The position numbers were made by a program, and so were the translations under genes. The notes under the pieces were generated by a model. The model did no database searches. It was not told the DNA's origin and saw nothing but the letters and a program-made list of their open reading frames with translations. From Eudoraea adriatica DSM 19308 (GTDB taxonomy: Bacteria > Bacteroidota > Bacteroidia > Flavobacteriales > Flavobacteriaceae), in contig NZ_KB907548.1 in NCBI RefSeq assembly GCF_000382125.1, positions 434,001 through 498,000 on the forward strand: a stretch of 64,000 nt of DNA, read 5' to 3'. This document shows, piece after piece, positions 17,705 to 26,862 of the stretch; the stretch's first letter is position 1; every line of letters begins with the position of its first letter.

Positions 17705-19264
17705 TCAGGAACCCTCTTTTTTTGGTTTAGGGGGAAGTTTAAATTCCTCAGGTTGCGGATCTATTGGTTCTAATTTCCTGCCTTGCAATCCGGGATGATC
17801 TTCCTCTATAAAATTTGATCTGAATTGCCAGTATGCCATGGGCATTGGTGAAACCGGTTCCCCGTCAGAATGGTGTATATTCCCGCGATAGGGATTCAGA
17901 TATTCCCAGACAATTTCCCCTTCAGGCGTAACTTCAAAAAAGCGGCCTTTGGGCCCTTCATTGATAAATGTATTTCCATTTTTCATCCGCTGTGCCCCTG
18001 AAATAAAGCTACCATAAAAAGAAAGTGTATCCGGCGCTATATACTTCCAAACAGGTTCCTCCGGACCAAAAACACCTTCTTCTCCCCTAATATAATTCCC
18101 TTCACTATCCATAGGTAGCTCCAATTCATAAACAGCAGAATAATCAAGGCTGTCAGGTCCCATGGGAATGCCATTATTGAAGACTGTAAGATTGCCTCCT
18201 CCGGGAAGTCCTTTTTCAATCCACCGGACATCATGCTGACCAAATAATTTCTGATTGGTAGAATCTCCATGGTTATAATTTTTCGGATTTCCCCAACGGT
18301 ATAAAATATCTCCCCCACGGCCCATACGGCCTCCACTATGACCGGCAGCTTCTTCAGTGGTTGTACTGTGATCAATTATAAAAATTTCATCCAAACTAGG
18401 GGAGCTAAAGACAATCTGATCGAGTTCCGGATTGTAGTTAATAGCATTAAAATGATACACATCGGCTCCTCTGTTTTCAACAGTTTGGTTCCTCCATGCT
18501 CTTTTTAATTTATGCAATACCGCCATACTATCATGGGATATAAGCGGAGGTATTTCGCCGTCTTTGTTAAAATCGAGAAGCTCAGGATGCGCTGCTATAT
18601 CACCATAATTATCCTTGGTTTCATCATAATCCTGTATTAAATGATCCCAGATATGCCATTCCCAAACGATCTCAGCAGCATTTTTACCCTTAGGTTTTAA
18701 TTCAACTATTTTATCCGGCCAAAGGCCTGCTTTTGGAGTAAATTCTGGTTTCCTTCAAGCCTGCAAGACCTCTTCTGCCGTCTTTGCTTCCCAAGCAATA
18801 GTTAAAATATTACCATTGGACATCACAGCTATATCATGATGTGCATGATATTCTTCATTGGCATATTCAAAGTCCCAAAGAATCTTACTGTCCCAACTAA
18901 CCCTTTGCAATCTGCCGGCATTACCCCCACCACCAAATACAGGAAAATCGGGATCTACCGATAGCAATGTGAGTGAACCATCATTATTTAAATAAAAACT
19001 GTTTACCTCATAATTACCTTTCCATTCGTGCACTACTTTTCCTTCCCGGTTAACCAGATATACAGAAGCTGAATTTGCTGGTCTGAACAATACATAACCC
19101 GGAGTAAGTCCTTCCGTAGTTTTAGTTAAACCTCTCGGGATATAAAGTCCAAACATATTCCGGTCTTTATTATCCGTTTCTTCGGCTGCGGGTTTTTTAT
19201 CCGTGCAATGGGCGAGGATACCCACTAAAACAAATGCAATAAGGTAGTTTTGAAATTTTTTCAT
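17705..19264 (-). pseudogene. Aryl-sulfate sulfotransferase interrupted by one in-frame TGA
   Basis: The minus strand encodes a lipoprotein (lipobox LAHC) of about 519 codons: 169 codons up to EEVLQA, then TGA at 18757-18755, then RKPEFTPKAGLWPDKIVEL... in the same frame through 76 more codons to the downstream open part that ends at 17705. Features of the arylsulfotransferase beta-propeller family are visible on both sides: EYHAHHDIAVMSNGN, KIVWEW-type repeats (EIVWEWHIWDHL, EIVWEYLNPYRGN) and FGQHDVRW. From memory, relatives have AAGRNP at this place, so a GGA-to-TGA change would explain it. No frameshift is needed. It could be a recent pseudogene, a sequencing error or a readthrough case. 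Confidence 0.85.
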
Positions 19265-19485
19265 ACTGGTTGGCTGCTATTAAATATATTAAGTTGTGAA
19301 TATAAGAAGTCTTATCAAAATATTAGTGAAGGTTTTCAAAAAATCAATTTCCTGATGGAGATGATAGAATTACCGTATATAGTTCATGGCAAAATCCTGG
19401 TGATCAGGATAAATAGCCTATTAACCCCTGTTGGGTTTGACCTTAATTGTTTATCTTACACTTAAAACCATTCAACTTAAGACTA

Positions 19486-20112
19486 ATGAACCTCCTCTAC
19501 AACTTTTCAGTGCTAATTTTACTAATCTCATGTTCTCAAAAGCAGGAATCTATGAAACATATATTTTATTTACATGGCATGATTATAGAAATACAGGGAA
19601 TTAACGCCGTAAGTCCGCAATTCGGTGCTTATGAATATACTTCCATTATTGATTCACTTAAAGCCACCGGGGCTGAGGTCCACGCAGAAGTTCGAACAGA
19701 GAATACGGAATTTTACGAATTTGGCAAGAAAATATCAAAAGAAATAGATGCACTTATTTCCAAAGGCGTAACTCCCGAAGACATTACGGTAATTGGGGCA
19801 TCCAAGGGTGGAATGATAGCCATGTATATTTCAGACCTGAATACCAATAATGTAAATTATGTACTTCTGGGATCAAGCAGTGAGTATTCGCTGAAAACAT
19901 TTGACTTTAACATGCATGGGAATATCCTCGGAATCTATGAAAAATCTGACACTGTTGCCGGCAATAATTATCAACATTGGATAGATAAATCTACCAATGC
20001 AACAAGCTTTGAGCAACTTCAGATCAATACCGGTCTTGGACATGGTTTTTTATATACCCCAAATAAAGCATGGTTGGATCCTGCCAGGAAAATAATAATG
20101 GGTAAGGATTAA
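19486..20112 (+). CDS. Lipoprotein alpha/beta hydrolase
   Basis: About 208 residues from the ATG at 19486. The frame opens at 19447, but the later start gives a clean lipoprotein signal (MNLLYNFSVLILLISC). HIFYLHG is the oxyanion-side strand, VIGASKGGMIAMY the nucleophile elbow with Ser in G-x-S-x-G, and GLGHGFLY carries the likely catalytic His. Small for the family. Substrate unknown. Located between the sulfotransferase relic and an MBL-fold gene that is convergent with it. Confidence 0.83.
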   Translation: MNLLYNFSVLILLISCSQKQESMKHIFYLHGMIIEIQGINAVSPQFGAYEYTSIIDSLKATGAEVHAEVRTENTEFYEFGKKISKEIDALISKGVTPEDITVIGASKGGMIAMYISDLNTNNVNYVLLGSSSEYSLKTFDFNMHGNILGIYEKSDTVAGNNYQHWIDKSTNATSFEQLQINTGLGHGFLYTPNKAWLDPARKIIMGKD

Positions 20113-20142
20113 AAACGTCATTTACATTGACTATCGTATGTA

Positions 20143-21087
20143 TTACAAAGGAATACAAGCAAGGTCTTCCGCCAGAATTATAGTCCCATTAAAATTAGCC
20201 TTCACCAATTCTATGTTTGCATTTAAATCTGAGAGGCTGAATTCCCTGGCGCGGGCATGGGAAGAATCCAACTTCATTAAATGACTTAATACCACGCGCT
20301 GAACACCCGCTTCTCTTGCTACCTCCCCTACTTTTCCTGGTTTAGCATGGAGGTCTGTAAATGGTTTCTCTGCCTCTTCAGAAATTGCTAAATGCAGAAC
20401 CATTAGGTCGGATCCTTTTACAAAATCTATAAATCCCGGGCTATCCAGGGTCTGATCTGCACCAAAGACAATTCGCTTGTTTCCTAGAGTCACTTTATAA
20501 GCCAGAGAAGGCTTATTTGCATGGTTCACTCCTATTGCCGCAACTTCCATTAATTCATCCTTATAAACTGTCATTAGAGAATCTTTTTTCGGGAGCACTT
20601 CAATAGCATTTATCCTTGTAAAAGCATCTATTGGAGCTGCCATATCATTAATGGCAGTCAAAAACCCTTTAAGGCCGTCAGAGCCATCTCCGGCAGGTCC
20701 GGAAACATTTAATGGTGCAGACCGGTTGGAAAATATGTCGGACCATAGCAATGCCGGCAATTCTGAAGCATGATCGGGATGAAAATGGCTTATTCCCAGA
20801 AACGCAATATCCCGCATGTGTGCTCCTGCCTGCTGCAATCGGAGAAAGGTGCCACCGCCTGCATCTATCATGGCTGCCGGGTTACCATTTAAACGAACAA
20901 GATAGCCTGTAGAAGCTCTTCCATTACCGGCGGCAGGGCCGCCAGAGCCTAAAATTTGAAGTGTAACCCCCTCTTCAGGGCAACTTTTATCAATCTCCGC
21001 TGTTTCGATTATGGGTTCCGTTTTTGGCTTATTATTGCAGCTTGAAAAAACCACCAGGAAGATCAGGATACTAAGAACGCTTTTCAT
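20143..21087 (-). CDS. MBL-fold metallo-hydrolase lipoprotein
   Basis: 314 residues; lipobox VFSSC. The metallo-beta-lactamase fold has the metal motif HFHPDHASEL, a glycine-rich first loop (LGSGGPAAGNGR), IDAGGGT, an aspartate strand (RIVFGADQT) and a C-terminal histidine (LSHLMKLD). The layout is that of the RNase Z / phosphodiesterase or arylsulfatase-like MBL branch. Its position beside a sulfatase and a sulfotransferase makes an alkyl- or arylsulfatase role possible, but nothing in the sequence proves it. Confidence 0.88.
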   Translation of the reverse strand: MKSVLSILIFLVVFSSCNNKPKTEPIIETAEIDKSCPEEGVTLQILGSGGPAAGNGRASTGYLVRLNGNPAAMIDAGGGTFLRLQQAGAHMRDIAFLGISHFHPDHASELPALLWSDIFSNRSAPLNVSGPAGDGSDGLKGFLTAINDMAAPIDAFTRINAIEVLPKKDSLMTVYKDELMEVAAIGVNHANKPSLAYKVTLGNKRIVFGADQTLDSPGFIDFVKGSDLMVLHLAISEEAEKPFTDLHAKPGKVGEVAREAGVQRVVLSHLMKLDSSHARAREFSLSDLNANIELVKANFNGTIILAEDLACIPL

Positions 21088-21306
21088 AGGAATTGTATTT
21101 GGCTGTTAGTTCTAAAAATATTATTTCTTGCTATTTTACCGGGTTTAAGTACACGACCAGAATCAAATATTATTTTATTCATATTTAAATTCTATGCACT
21201 TTTATAAAGATAGTGAAAGAAATATATCGGAGTATCGCTGTTAATCCAGGCCTTTCAAAAGCTTGTACCCGGATAACGGAGAATATTATTTTGATATCTT
21301 TAGCCA

Positions 21307-22440
21307 ATGAACTTCGCGACAAATCCAATTTATGTCCTAGGCGTATTATGTTTAATGGTCATCCTGGCAGACTACGCAGCTAAAACGAAAATTGGCAAAA
21401 AGCTGGGTGCTGCGCTATTGGTAATACTTTTTACAGCAGTAATCGCCAATCTAAACTTGATTCCTTCCGCCTCTAATTCCATTTCGCTTTACGATGGAAT
21501 TTTTACCTATTTGGCTCCTATCTCCATTTTTTACTTATTGCTGGGGGTTAACCTTAATTCAATCAAGAAAGCCGGAGCCCCCATGATCATTTTATTTCTA
21601 ATTGGTTCTCTGGCTACAACCCTTGGAATACTGGTTGCCTGGACCCTGATCGCGCCGGAGCATATTCTTGGTGAAGATGGAAAAATTATTGCCGGCATGC
21701 TTACCGGCACCTATACAGGAGGAAGCGTAAACTTTAATGCCGTTGCCCTCCAATATGATTTTCAGGAGCGAGGTATTCTATACGCCGGAACTATTGCAGT
21801 AGATAATGTAATCACTACTATATGGATCATAGCCACTTTATCTATACCTGCCATCCTAAGAACATTCTGGAAGGATAAGAAAGTAAAAACGGCAAAGCAA
21901 GAAATGGAAGGCGAAGACAAAGAAAAGCTGACTTTTAATTCGCTGATCTGGTTAATTTTTCTTGGTCTTACGGCCTATTATGTATCTGAATTGATAACTA
22001 ATGTATTCCCCAAAATCCCGTCGATCTTAACCTTGTCAACAATTGGCATTTTACTGGCACAAATAAAATTTGTACAGGGTTTAAAAGGCAGCCATTTCCT
22101 TGGGCTATACCTTGTTTATATATTTCTCGCTGTAATTGGATCTTATTGCGAAATAAGTTCCGTTATAGAATTGAAAGAAGTGGGACTTACCTTATTAACC
22201 TTTGCTTCATTAGCAGTTTTTCTTCATGGAATTATTGTGGTTGTACTGGGTAGTTTAATTTACCGAGATTGGGAAATGATTTCCATAGCAAGTCAGGCTA
22301 ATATTGGCGGAGGTACTACTGCCATAGCACTCGCAGAAACTTTTGACAGAAATGAACTAATCTTACCTGCTATCCTTGTTGGAACATTAGGTAACGCACT
22401 TGGCACTTATTTAGGTTTTCTCGTAGTATATATCTTATGA
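21307..22440 (+). CDS. DUF819-family membrane protein
   Basis: 377 residues with about ten hydrophobic helices. The family signatures are GMLTGTYTGGSVNFNAVA and, in the second half, SQANIGGGTTAIALAETF, two inverted-repeat-like glycine-rich segments as in carboxylate or ion carriers; the C-terminus GTLGNALGTYLG is typical. DUF819 (YjcL-like) proteins are predicted transporters of unknown substrate. Single gene; upstream region of 218 bp without clear promoter. Confidence 0.9.
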   Translation: MNFATNPIYVLGVLCLMVILADYAAKTKIGKKLGAALLVILFTAVIANLNLIPSASNSISLYDGIFTYLAPISIFYLLLGVNLNSIKKAGAPMIILFLIGSLATTLGILVAWTLIAPEHILGEDGKIIAGMLTGTYTGGSVNFNAVALQYDFQERGILYAGTIAVDNVITTIWIIATLSIPAILRTFWKDKKVKTAKQEMEGEDKEKLTFNSLIWLIFLGLTAYYVSELITNVFPKIPSILTLSTIGILLAQIKFVQGLKGSHFLGLYLVYIFLAVIGSYCEISSVIELKEVGLTLLTFASLAVFLHGIIVVVLGSLIYRDWEMISIASQANIGGGTTAIALAETFDRNELILPAILVGTLGNALGTYLGFLVVYIL

Positions 22441-22660
22441 CGAGGTATAAGACCACTAATTGAATATCTTTTTTTGGTTTTAAAAGTTGGCTGAATAAAT
22501 CCTTAAAAAAATAAACAGGGGCAGGATAAATTATATTTTACGCCCGTTATTTTGGTTTTAATAGTATTTTGACTACAAATGTTGCCGTTTGACCACATTT
22601 TTTTTAATAATCCAATAAAGTTTAGCTCTTTTACAGTCCCTAATCTTAAAATGAATTACC

Positions 22661-23203
22661 ATGATTACCAGATTTTTATTATCCCTTACATTTATTCTGA
22701 CAACTTTGTGGGCCTCTGCTAAATGTGACAATACTTATACTTCGGCCTCCTATGCGCTAAACCATACCAAGAAATCTATTAGCGCCAAAAACTTTGATCA
22801 TCAAAAATATTATGCCTATAAAGCTCTGGAAGCTTTAGAAAACGCCAAAAAGTTAATTGAAACCTGTGGTTGTGATAAGGCAGTGGATCCGATATTAGAT
22901 GGGATTGAGCATTTAGAAAAGGCTTCAGACCCTAAAGATTTTGAAATGGGCAGGTATTATACCAAAAAAGCATTTGGTGATATTCAAGACCTTATTAACC
23001 AATTAGATATTTTTACTCAGTACGATTTAAATGCTATTACAAATACAGATGTTTCTTTGGAAACAGAAAATGTAGAAAAGAAATTATTACAAAAGGAACT
23101 ATCACAAATTAAGAATCAGCAATTAATACTCGCGAGGAAACAGGAAATCCTGGAAAAACGAAAAAAAGAAATAGAAGAGAAGCTGATTAATACCGGTTAT
23201 TAA
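22661..23203 (+). CDS. Secreted helical protein with C-terminal coiled coil
   Basis: 180 residues with a signal peptide (1-20, ...WASA/KC). The mature part is mainly helical (SYALNHTKKSISAKNFDHQK; HLEKASDPKDFEMGRYYTKK), with two cysteines in ETCGCDKAVDP. Residues ~140-177 form a charged heptad-like coiled coil (RKQEILEKRKKEIEEKL). I do not recognise a family. A terminator follows at 23231. Confidence 0.75.
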   Translation: MITRFLLSLTFILTTLWASAKCDNTYTSASYALNHTKKSISAKNFDHQKYYAYKALEALENAKKLIETCGCDKAVDPILDGIEHLEKASDPKDFEMGRYYTKKAFGDIQDLINQLDIFTQYDLNAITNTDVSLETENVEKKLLQKELSQIKNQQLILARKQEILEKRKKEIEEKLINTGY

Positions 23204-23230
23204 ATAAGCTTGTGACATATAATTTTGTAT

Positions 23231-23268
23231 AAAGGGAGCTTGTAAAAACAGGCTTCCTTTTTGTTTTT
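23231..23268 (+). terminator. Rho-independent terminator
   Basis: A 13-bp stem (AAAGGGAGCTTGT / ACAGGCTTCCTTT, the two mismatches being G-U pairs) with a 4-base loop is followed by a T-rich tail. It ends the transcript of the coiled-coil protein gene, 28 bp after its stop. Confidence 0.85.
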
Positions 23269-23338
23269 AATAGTATTCAAATGACCAGTCTCTGCTGAAA
23301 GAAATCAATTATTGATTGCAAATTCTTAGGTTTTATTA

Positions 23339-25561
23339 TTATCCTAATAAACCGGTATTGGCCTTCAATTCATGATTTTTAAAAGGCAGTTCGCGTATTC
23401 GAATACCTGAGGCATTAAAAATTGCGTTAGCTACTGCCGGGGCAATACCAGGGGTACTGGGTTCTCCTGCACCACCCGGCCAGTTATCGCTGGTTACAAT
23501 ATAGGTCTCGATTTTGGGGTTTTCGTTTATCCGCAACATTTGGTAATCATGGAAATTACTTTGCTTTACAGCTCCGTTTTCTATCGTTATTTCTCCATAC
23601 AAAGCAGCTGTCAAGCCGAAAACGATACCACTTTCCATTTGCGCTGTAAAGCCATCAGGATGAAACGCAAAACCAGGGTCTGCCACACAAACCACCCTGT
23701 GGACCTTTAAATCATTTTCGATTATTTCTATCTCGGCCACCTGGGCAACAATGGTGCCAAAAGATTGATGAAGTGATATACCCCTCCCCCAACCAGCAGG
23801 AAGATCTTCTCCCCAATTGGCTTTCCCGGCAGCCAGATCCAGTACCTTCAAATATCGTGGTGCATTGGTAAGATGTTCCCTCCTGAACAGATAGGGGTCT
23901 TTATTGGCTTTGAACGCAAGTTCATCCATAAAGGATTCTGTGAAAAATGCATGCATGGAAGAGTCAACACTCCGCCAATAGCCCCAGGGTATATGGGTTT
24001 CACTGTTGGTATAATGTATAAATTGATTTTCTACGCCATAAGGAATATGCGGGGCTTCTTCCGGATCGTGCTTAAACAGGAACTGATTGTTCCAGGCAAT
24101 GATCTGACCTTCATCAGTAAGGCTCGCTTTAAAACGGCTGATGTTGGCTTCCCTGTAATGATCCTGTCTGATGTCATCTTCGCGAGACCAGATGAGCTTA
24201 ACCGGATAGTCTACTTCTTTGGCAATCAGGGCTGCCTGTATAGCTACATCGGGCACGGATCTTCTACCAAACCCACCTCCCAGATAGTGGTTATGGACCA
24301 GCACCTTCTCCTGATCCAGATCCAGTTCTTCGGCTACACTATTTGCAAATCCCAAGGGGTTCTGACTTCCCACCCATATCTCACAACCATCTTCTTTTAC
24401 CAAAGCAGTACAATTCATGGGTTCCATTGTGGCATGGGCCAAATAAGGTACCCTGTATTCGGCCTCTATTATATTGGTTGCTTCTTTAAAAATTTTATTT
24501 ATGTTTCCTTTTTTAACATCTTTTTCTTCCTTGCCGTCAGCAACGGCGACATCCATATCCCTTAAATACTGATCATAAATGTCATTCATTCCTACGGTAT
24601 CATGATCACTTTTGTCAAACTCAATGGGCAATTCATTGATAGCTTTTTTTGCCAACCAATAGCCATCGGCAATAACCGCGACAGCTCCTTCAAGATTCAC
24701 AATTTTATGCACCCCCGGCATATCTTTAATTGCACCTGCATCCAAAGGTTTTGCCCTGGCTCCAAAAACAGGTGAGGCCTTTATGGCTGCATATTTCATA
24801 TTTGGCAGGGTCACATCAATTCCAAAATTTGCTGTTCCATCTACCTTTGATGGAATATCGAAACGTGGAGGAGAGGTCCCCATTATCGTAAATTCTTCTG
24901 TGGTCTTAAGACGTGGTTTGGCCGGTTGTGATAAGCTGGCCGCTTTAGCGACAAAACTCGCAAAGGGTTCCGTTCTATTACTAGGTGGGTGCGAAATAGT
25001 ACTATTCTTAACTACTAATTCCTCCAAGGCGACTTCCCATTTCTCAGAGGCAGCCTCTAATAAAACTGCCCTTGCCGCAGCTCCTGCCACGCGCATAGCC
25101 AACATGCCCGTAAAACGTACCGAAGCACTTCCACCGGTCATTTGAAGGCTTATCTGTTTAGTGGCTGTCAAAAAAAAGCCGTCAACAGTTCCGATAAGCA
25201 TGGAAGGAATGTCTTTTGGACCCATTATAAATCCTTTTGCCATAGCGTAATTGGCATATTCTGCATTCCCCGGAGCTTCTAACATTGTAATTGTTTCCCA
25301 ATCCGCATCCATTTCGTCAGCCAGCATCATAGGCAAGGTGGTATGGACCCCCTGCCCCATTTCGGCATGAGGAACTATAACCGTAATTGTGTTGTCTGCG
25401 TTAACTTTCAGCCAGATGTTGAGTACGGTATCTCCTTCACCTGCAATTAAATCCTTTACTTTTCCGGCCCGGTTACCAGGTCTTATGGCTATCCCAACAA
25501 CTAAAGCACCACCTGTAAGTATGCCGGTGGTAATAAATGCGCGTCTCGTCCACTTACCCAT
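23339..25561 (-). CDS. Molybdopterin-binding subunit of a xanthine-dehydrogenase-family oxidoreductase (IorB-like)
   Basis: 740 residues, the length of isoquinoline 1-oxidoreductase beta subunits. The N-terminus carries a Tat-type signal (TRRAFITTGILTGGALVVG), so the folded enzyme is probably exported. Molybdenum-cofactor motifs include IVPHAEMGQGVHT, YLGGGFGRRSVPD, and the catalytic glutamate in GGAGEPSTPGIAPAVANAI. The small iron-sulfur subunit gene overlaps it by 8 bp. No cytochrome subunit or chaperone gene is adjacent. Substrate, probably an N-heterocycle or aldehyde, cannot be read. Confidence 0.93.
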   Translation of the reverse strand: MGKWTRRAFITTGILTGGALVVGIAIRPGNRAGKVKDLIAGEGDTVLNIWLKVNADNTITVIVPHAEMGQGVHTTLPMMLADEMDADWETITMLEAPGNAEYANYAMAKGFIMGPKDIPSMLIGTVDGFFLTATKQISLQMTGGSASVRFTGMLAMRVAGAAARAVLLEAASEKWEVALEELVVKNSTISHPPSNRTEPFASFVAKAASLSQPAKPRLKTTEEFTIMGTSPPRFDIPSKVDGTANFGIDVTLPNMKYAAIKASPVFGARAKPLDAGAIKDMPGVHKIVNLEGAVAVIADGYWLAKKAINELPIEFDKSDHDTVGMNDIYDQYLRDMDVAVADGKEEKDVKKGNINKIFKEATNIIEAEYRVPYLAHATMEPMNCTALVKEDGCEIWVGSQNPLGFANSVAEELDLDQEKVLVHNHYLGGGFGRRSVPDVAIQAALIAKEVDYPVKLIWSREDDIRQDHYREANISRFKASLTDEGQIIAWNNQFLFKHDPEEAPHIPYGVENQFIHYTNSETHIPWGYWRSVDSSMHAFFTESFMDELAFKANKDPYLFRREHLTNAPRYLKVLDLAAGKANWGEDLPAGWGRGISLHQSFGTIVAQVAEIEIIENDLKVHRVVCVADPGFAFHPDGFTAQMESGIVFGLTAALYGEITIENGAVKQSNFHDYQMLRINENPKIETYIVTSDNWPGGAGEPSTPGIAPAVANAIFNASGIRIRELPFKNHELKANTGLLG

Positions 25562-26042
25562 TATTTTCGAGATTTATGGTTGATGCCCCTGCTAATTCTT
25601 CTGCCGCTAATTTGATCCCTTTTTTGATACGGGAGTAGGTGCCACATCTGCAAATATTACCGCTCATGGCCTGATCTATCTCTTCATCCGTAGGCAAAGT
25701 AGTTTTTGTCAATAGGGCATGTGCAGAAATGATTTGCCCTGACTGGCAATAACCGCACTGAGGAACCTGCTCCTGGATCCAGATGCGCTGTATGGTATGT
25801 AGTTCAGTTTCACTGGCAATACCCTCTATTGTAGTAATTTCTTTATCAGCAACAGCCTGAATTGGTGTTAAACAAGATCTTATGGCTACACCATCAAGCT
25901 GCACGGTGCATGAACCACATTGCCCTATCCCACACCCAAATTTTGTACCTGTTAAACCGGCTTGTTCACGAATAACCCATAATAAAGGAGTTGCCGGATC
26001 AACATCTACCTCTAAACTCTGATTGTTTATTTTTAAAATCAT
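25554..26042 (-). CDS. (2Fe-2S) subunit of the molybdenum hydroxylase (IorA-like)
   Basis: 162 residues. The plant-type ferredoxin cluster is GCGIGQCGSCTVQLDG plus a fourth cysteine further on, and the C-terminal four-helix cluster is QCGYCQSGQI and MSGNICRCGTYSRI. It passes electrons from the molybdenum subunit encoded directly downstream (8-bp overlap). No signal peptide, so it would travel with the Tat-signal-bearing partner. Confidence 0.95.
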   Translation of the reverse strand: MILKINNQSLEVDVDPATPLLWVIREQAGLTGTKFGCGIGQCGSCTVQLDGVAIRSCLTPIQAVADKEITTIEGIASETELHTIQRIWIQEQVPQCGYCQSGQIISAHALLTKTTLPTDEEIDQAMSGNICRCGTYSRIKKGIKLAAEELAGASTINLENNG

Positions 26043-26862
26043 AATATTCTTTATAAAGGGATATCAAGTATATGAAAACCATCCTTATAGATTTTCCTAA
26101 ACTACAGCAAATTATGGCTCCGGGCAAGTTTAATGATAAATTAGATTCCCAATATGTTTTGCATTTTTTGGGTTACCAAAGGCGCTGTGAATTGGAAAGT
26201 TATATTTAGAGAAAAGAATCAGGTGGTTGTTTTGACATACACCGGTTCTAATTCCGCAAAGAACATATTTGAATCTACGTTTTCAGTAATAGAACTTATC
26301 AAAAAAAGGTATATAAAACTCAGGCAGGGTCACGGAATATTATTATTAAATTAAACGGGGCTGACGTTTTTAAGCTTCCCTTCGAATTGTACATAAACGG
26401 GTAATGAATAAAGCCATTCGCATCGTACTTATCAAACCGGAAGATATTGAATTATAAATAATGGCTTCATTCACGAAATATCTACCAGGAAGCTGGGTTT
26501 GGAAACAAAATTTTTCCGGAACGCAATCTAGCCCTGAAATGGTTGTTGGAAGAGTATTGAATCTGATTATCTTTTATTCAAAAAAGATACAACCAGTTAA
26601 AGAATAGTTTCAATTAATTAAATAGAATCATTTTCCAATTCTCCTAGTCCTTGCTGATAGCATTTCCCCATTTTAAACCACCATCAATTTAATATCCAAA
26701 ATGATAACTATTGTTTCTCTTGGAAAACCAATCCCAGATTATATGGGTAAACCTAAAAGCTGATAAAAATCATTGCCTTTTAAATATACTGCGCCTAAAT
26801 TGATTAAGAATAATAATTCTTTCGGTCATTAACATGACCGGCTAGTATAACGGTATCTTCAC
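26043..26862 (+). pseudogene. Long gap with possible remains of a decayed gene
   Basis: 820 bases without an intact gene. On the plus strand protein-like runs follow one another in different frames: 26154-26354 (VTKGAVNWKVIFREKNQVVV), then near 26340-26400 (KLNGADVFKLPFELYING), then 26413-26455 (KAIRIVLIKPEDIEL). This order looks like the C-terminal part of one gene with several frameshifts. I cannot name the family, and chance is not excluded. The rest, 26500-26862, shows nothing except the upstream region of the cyclase gene. Confidence 0.25.

Noticed and set aside
17705-19264. Frameshift in the sulfotransferase
   Set aside because: The distance between the two open parts is a multiple of three and the sense codons between them are in frame, so the break is a nonsense codon only.
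23873-24565. 230-residue plus-strand frame opposite the molybdenum subunit gene
   Set aside because: It is a mirror frame of a gene with full family motifs on the minus strand; its composition (many Phe, Ile, Tyr and Gly) is that of a shadow frame.
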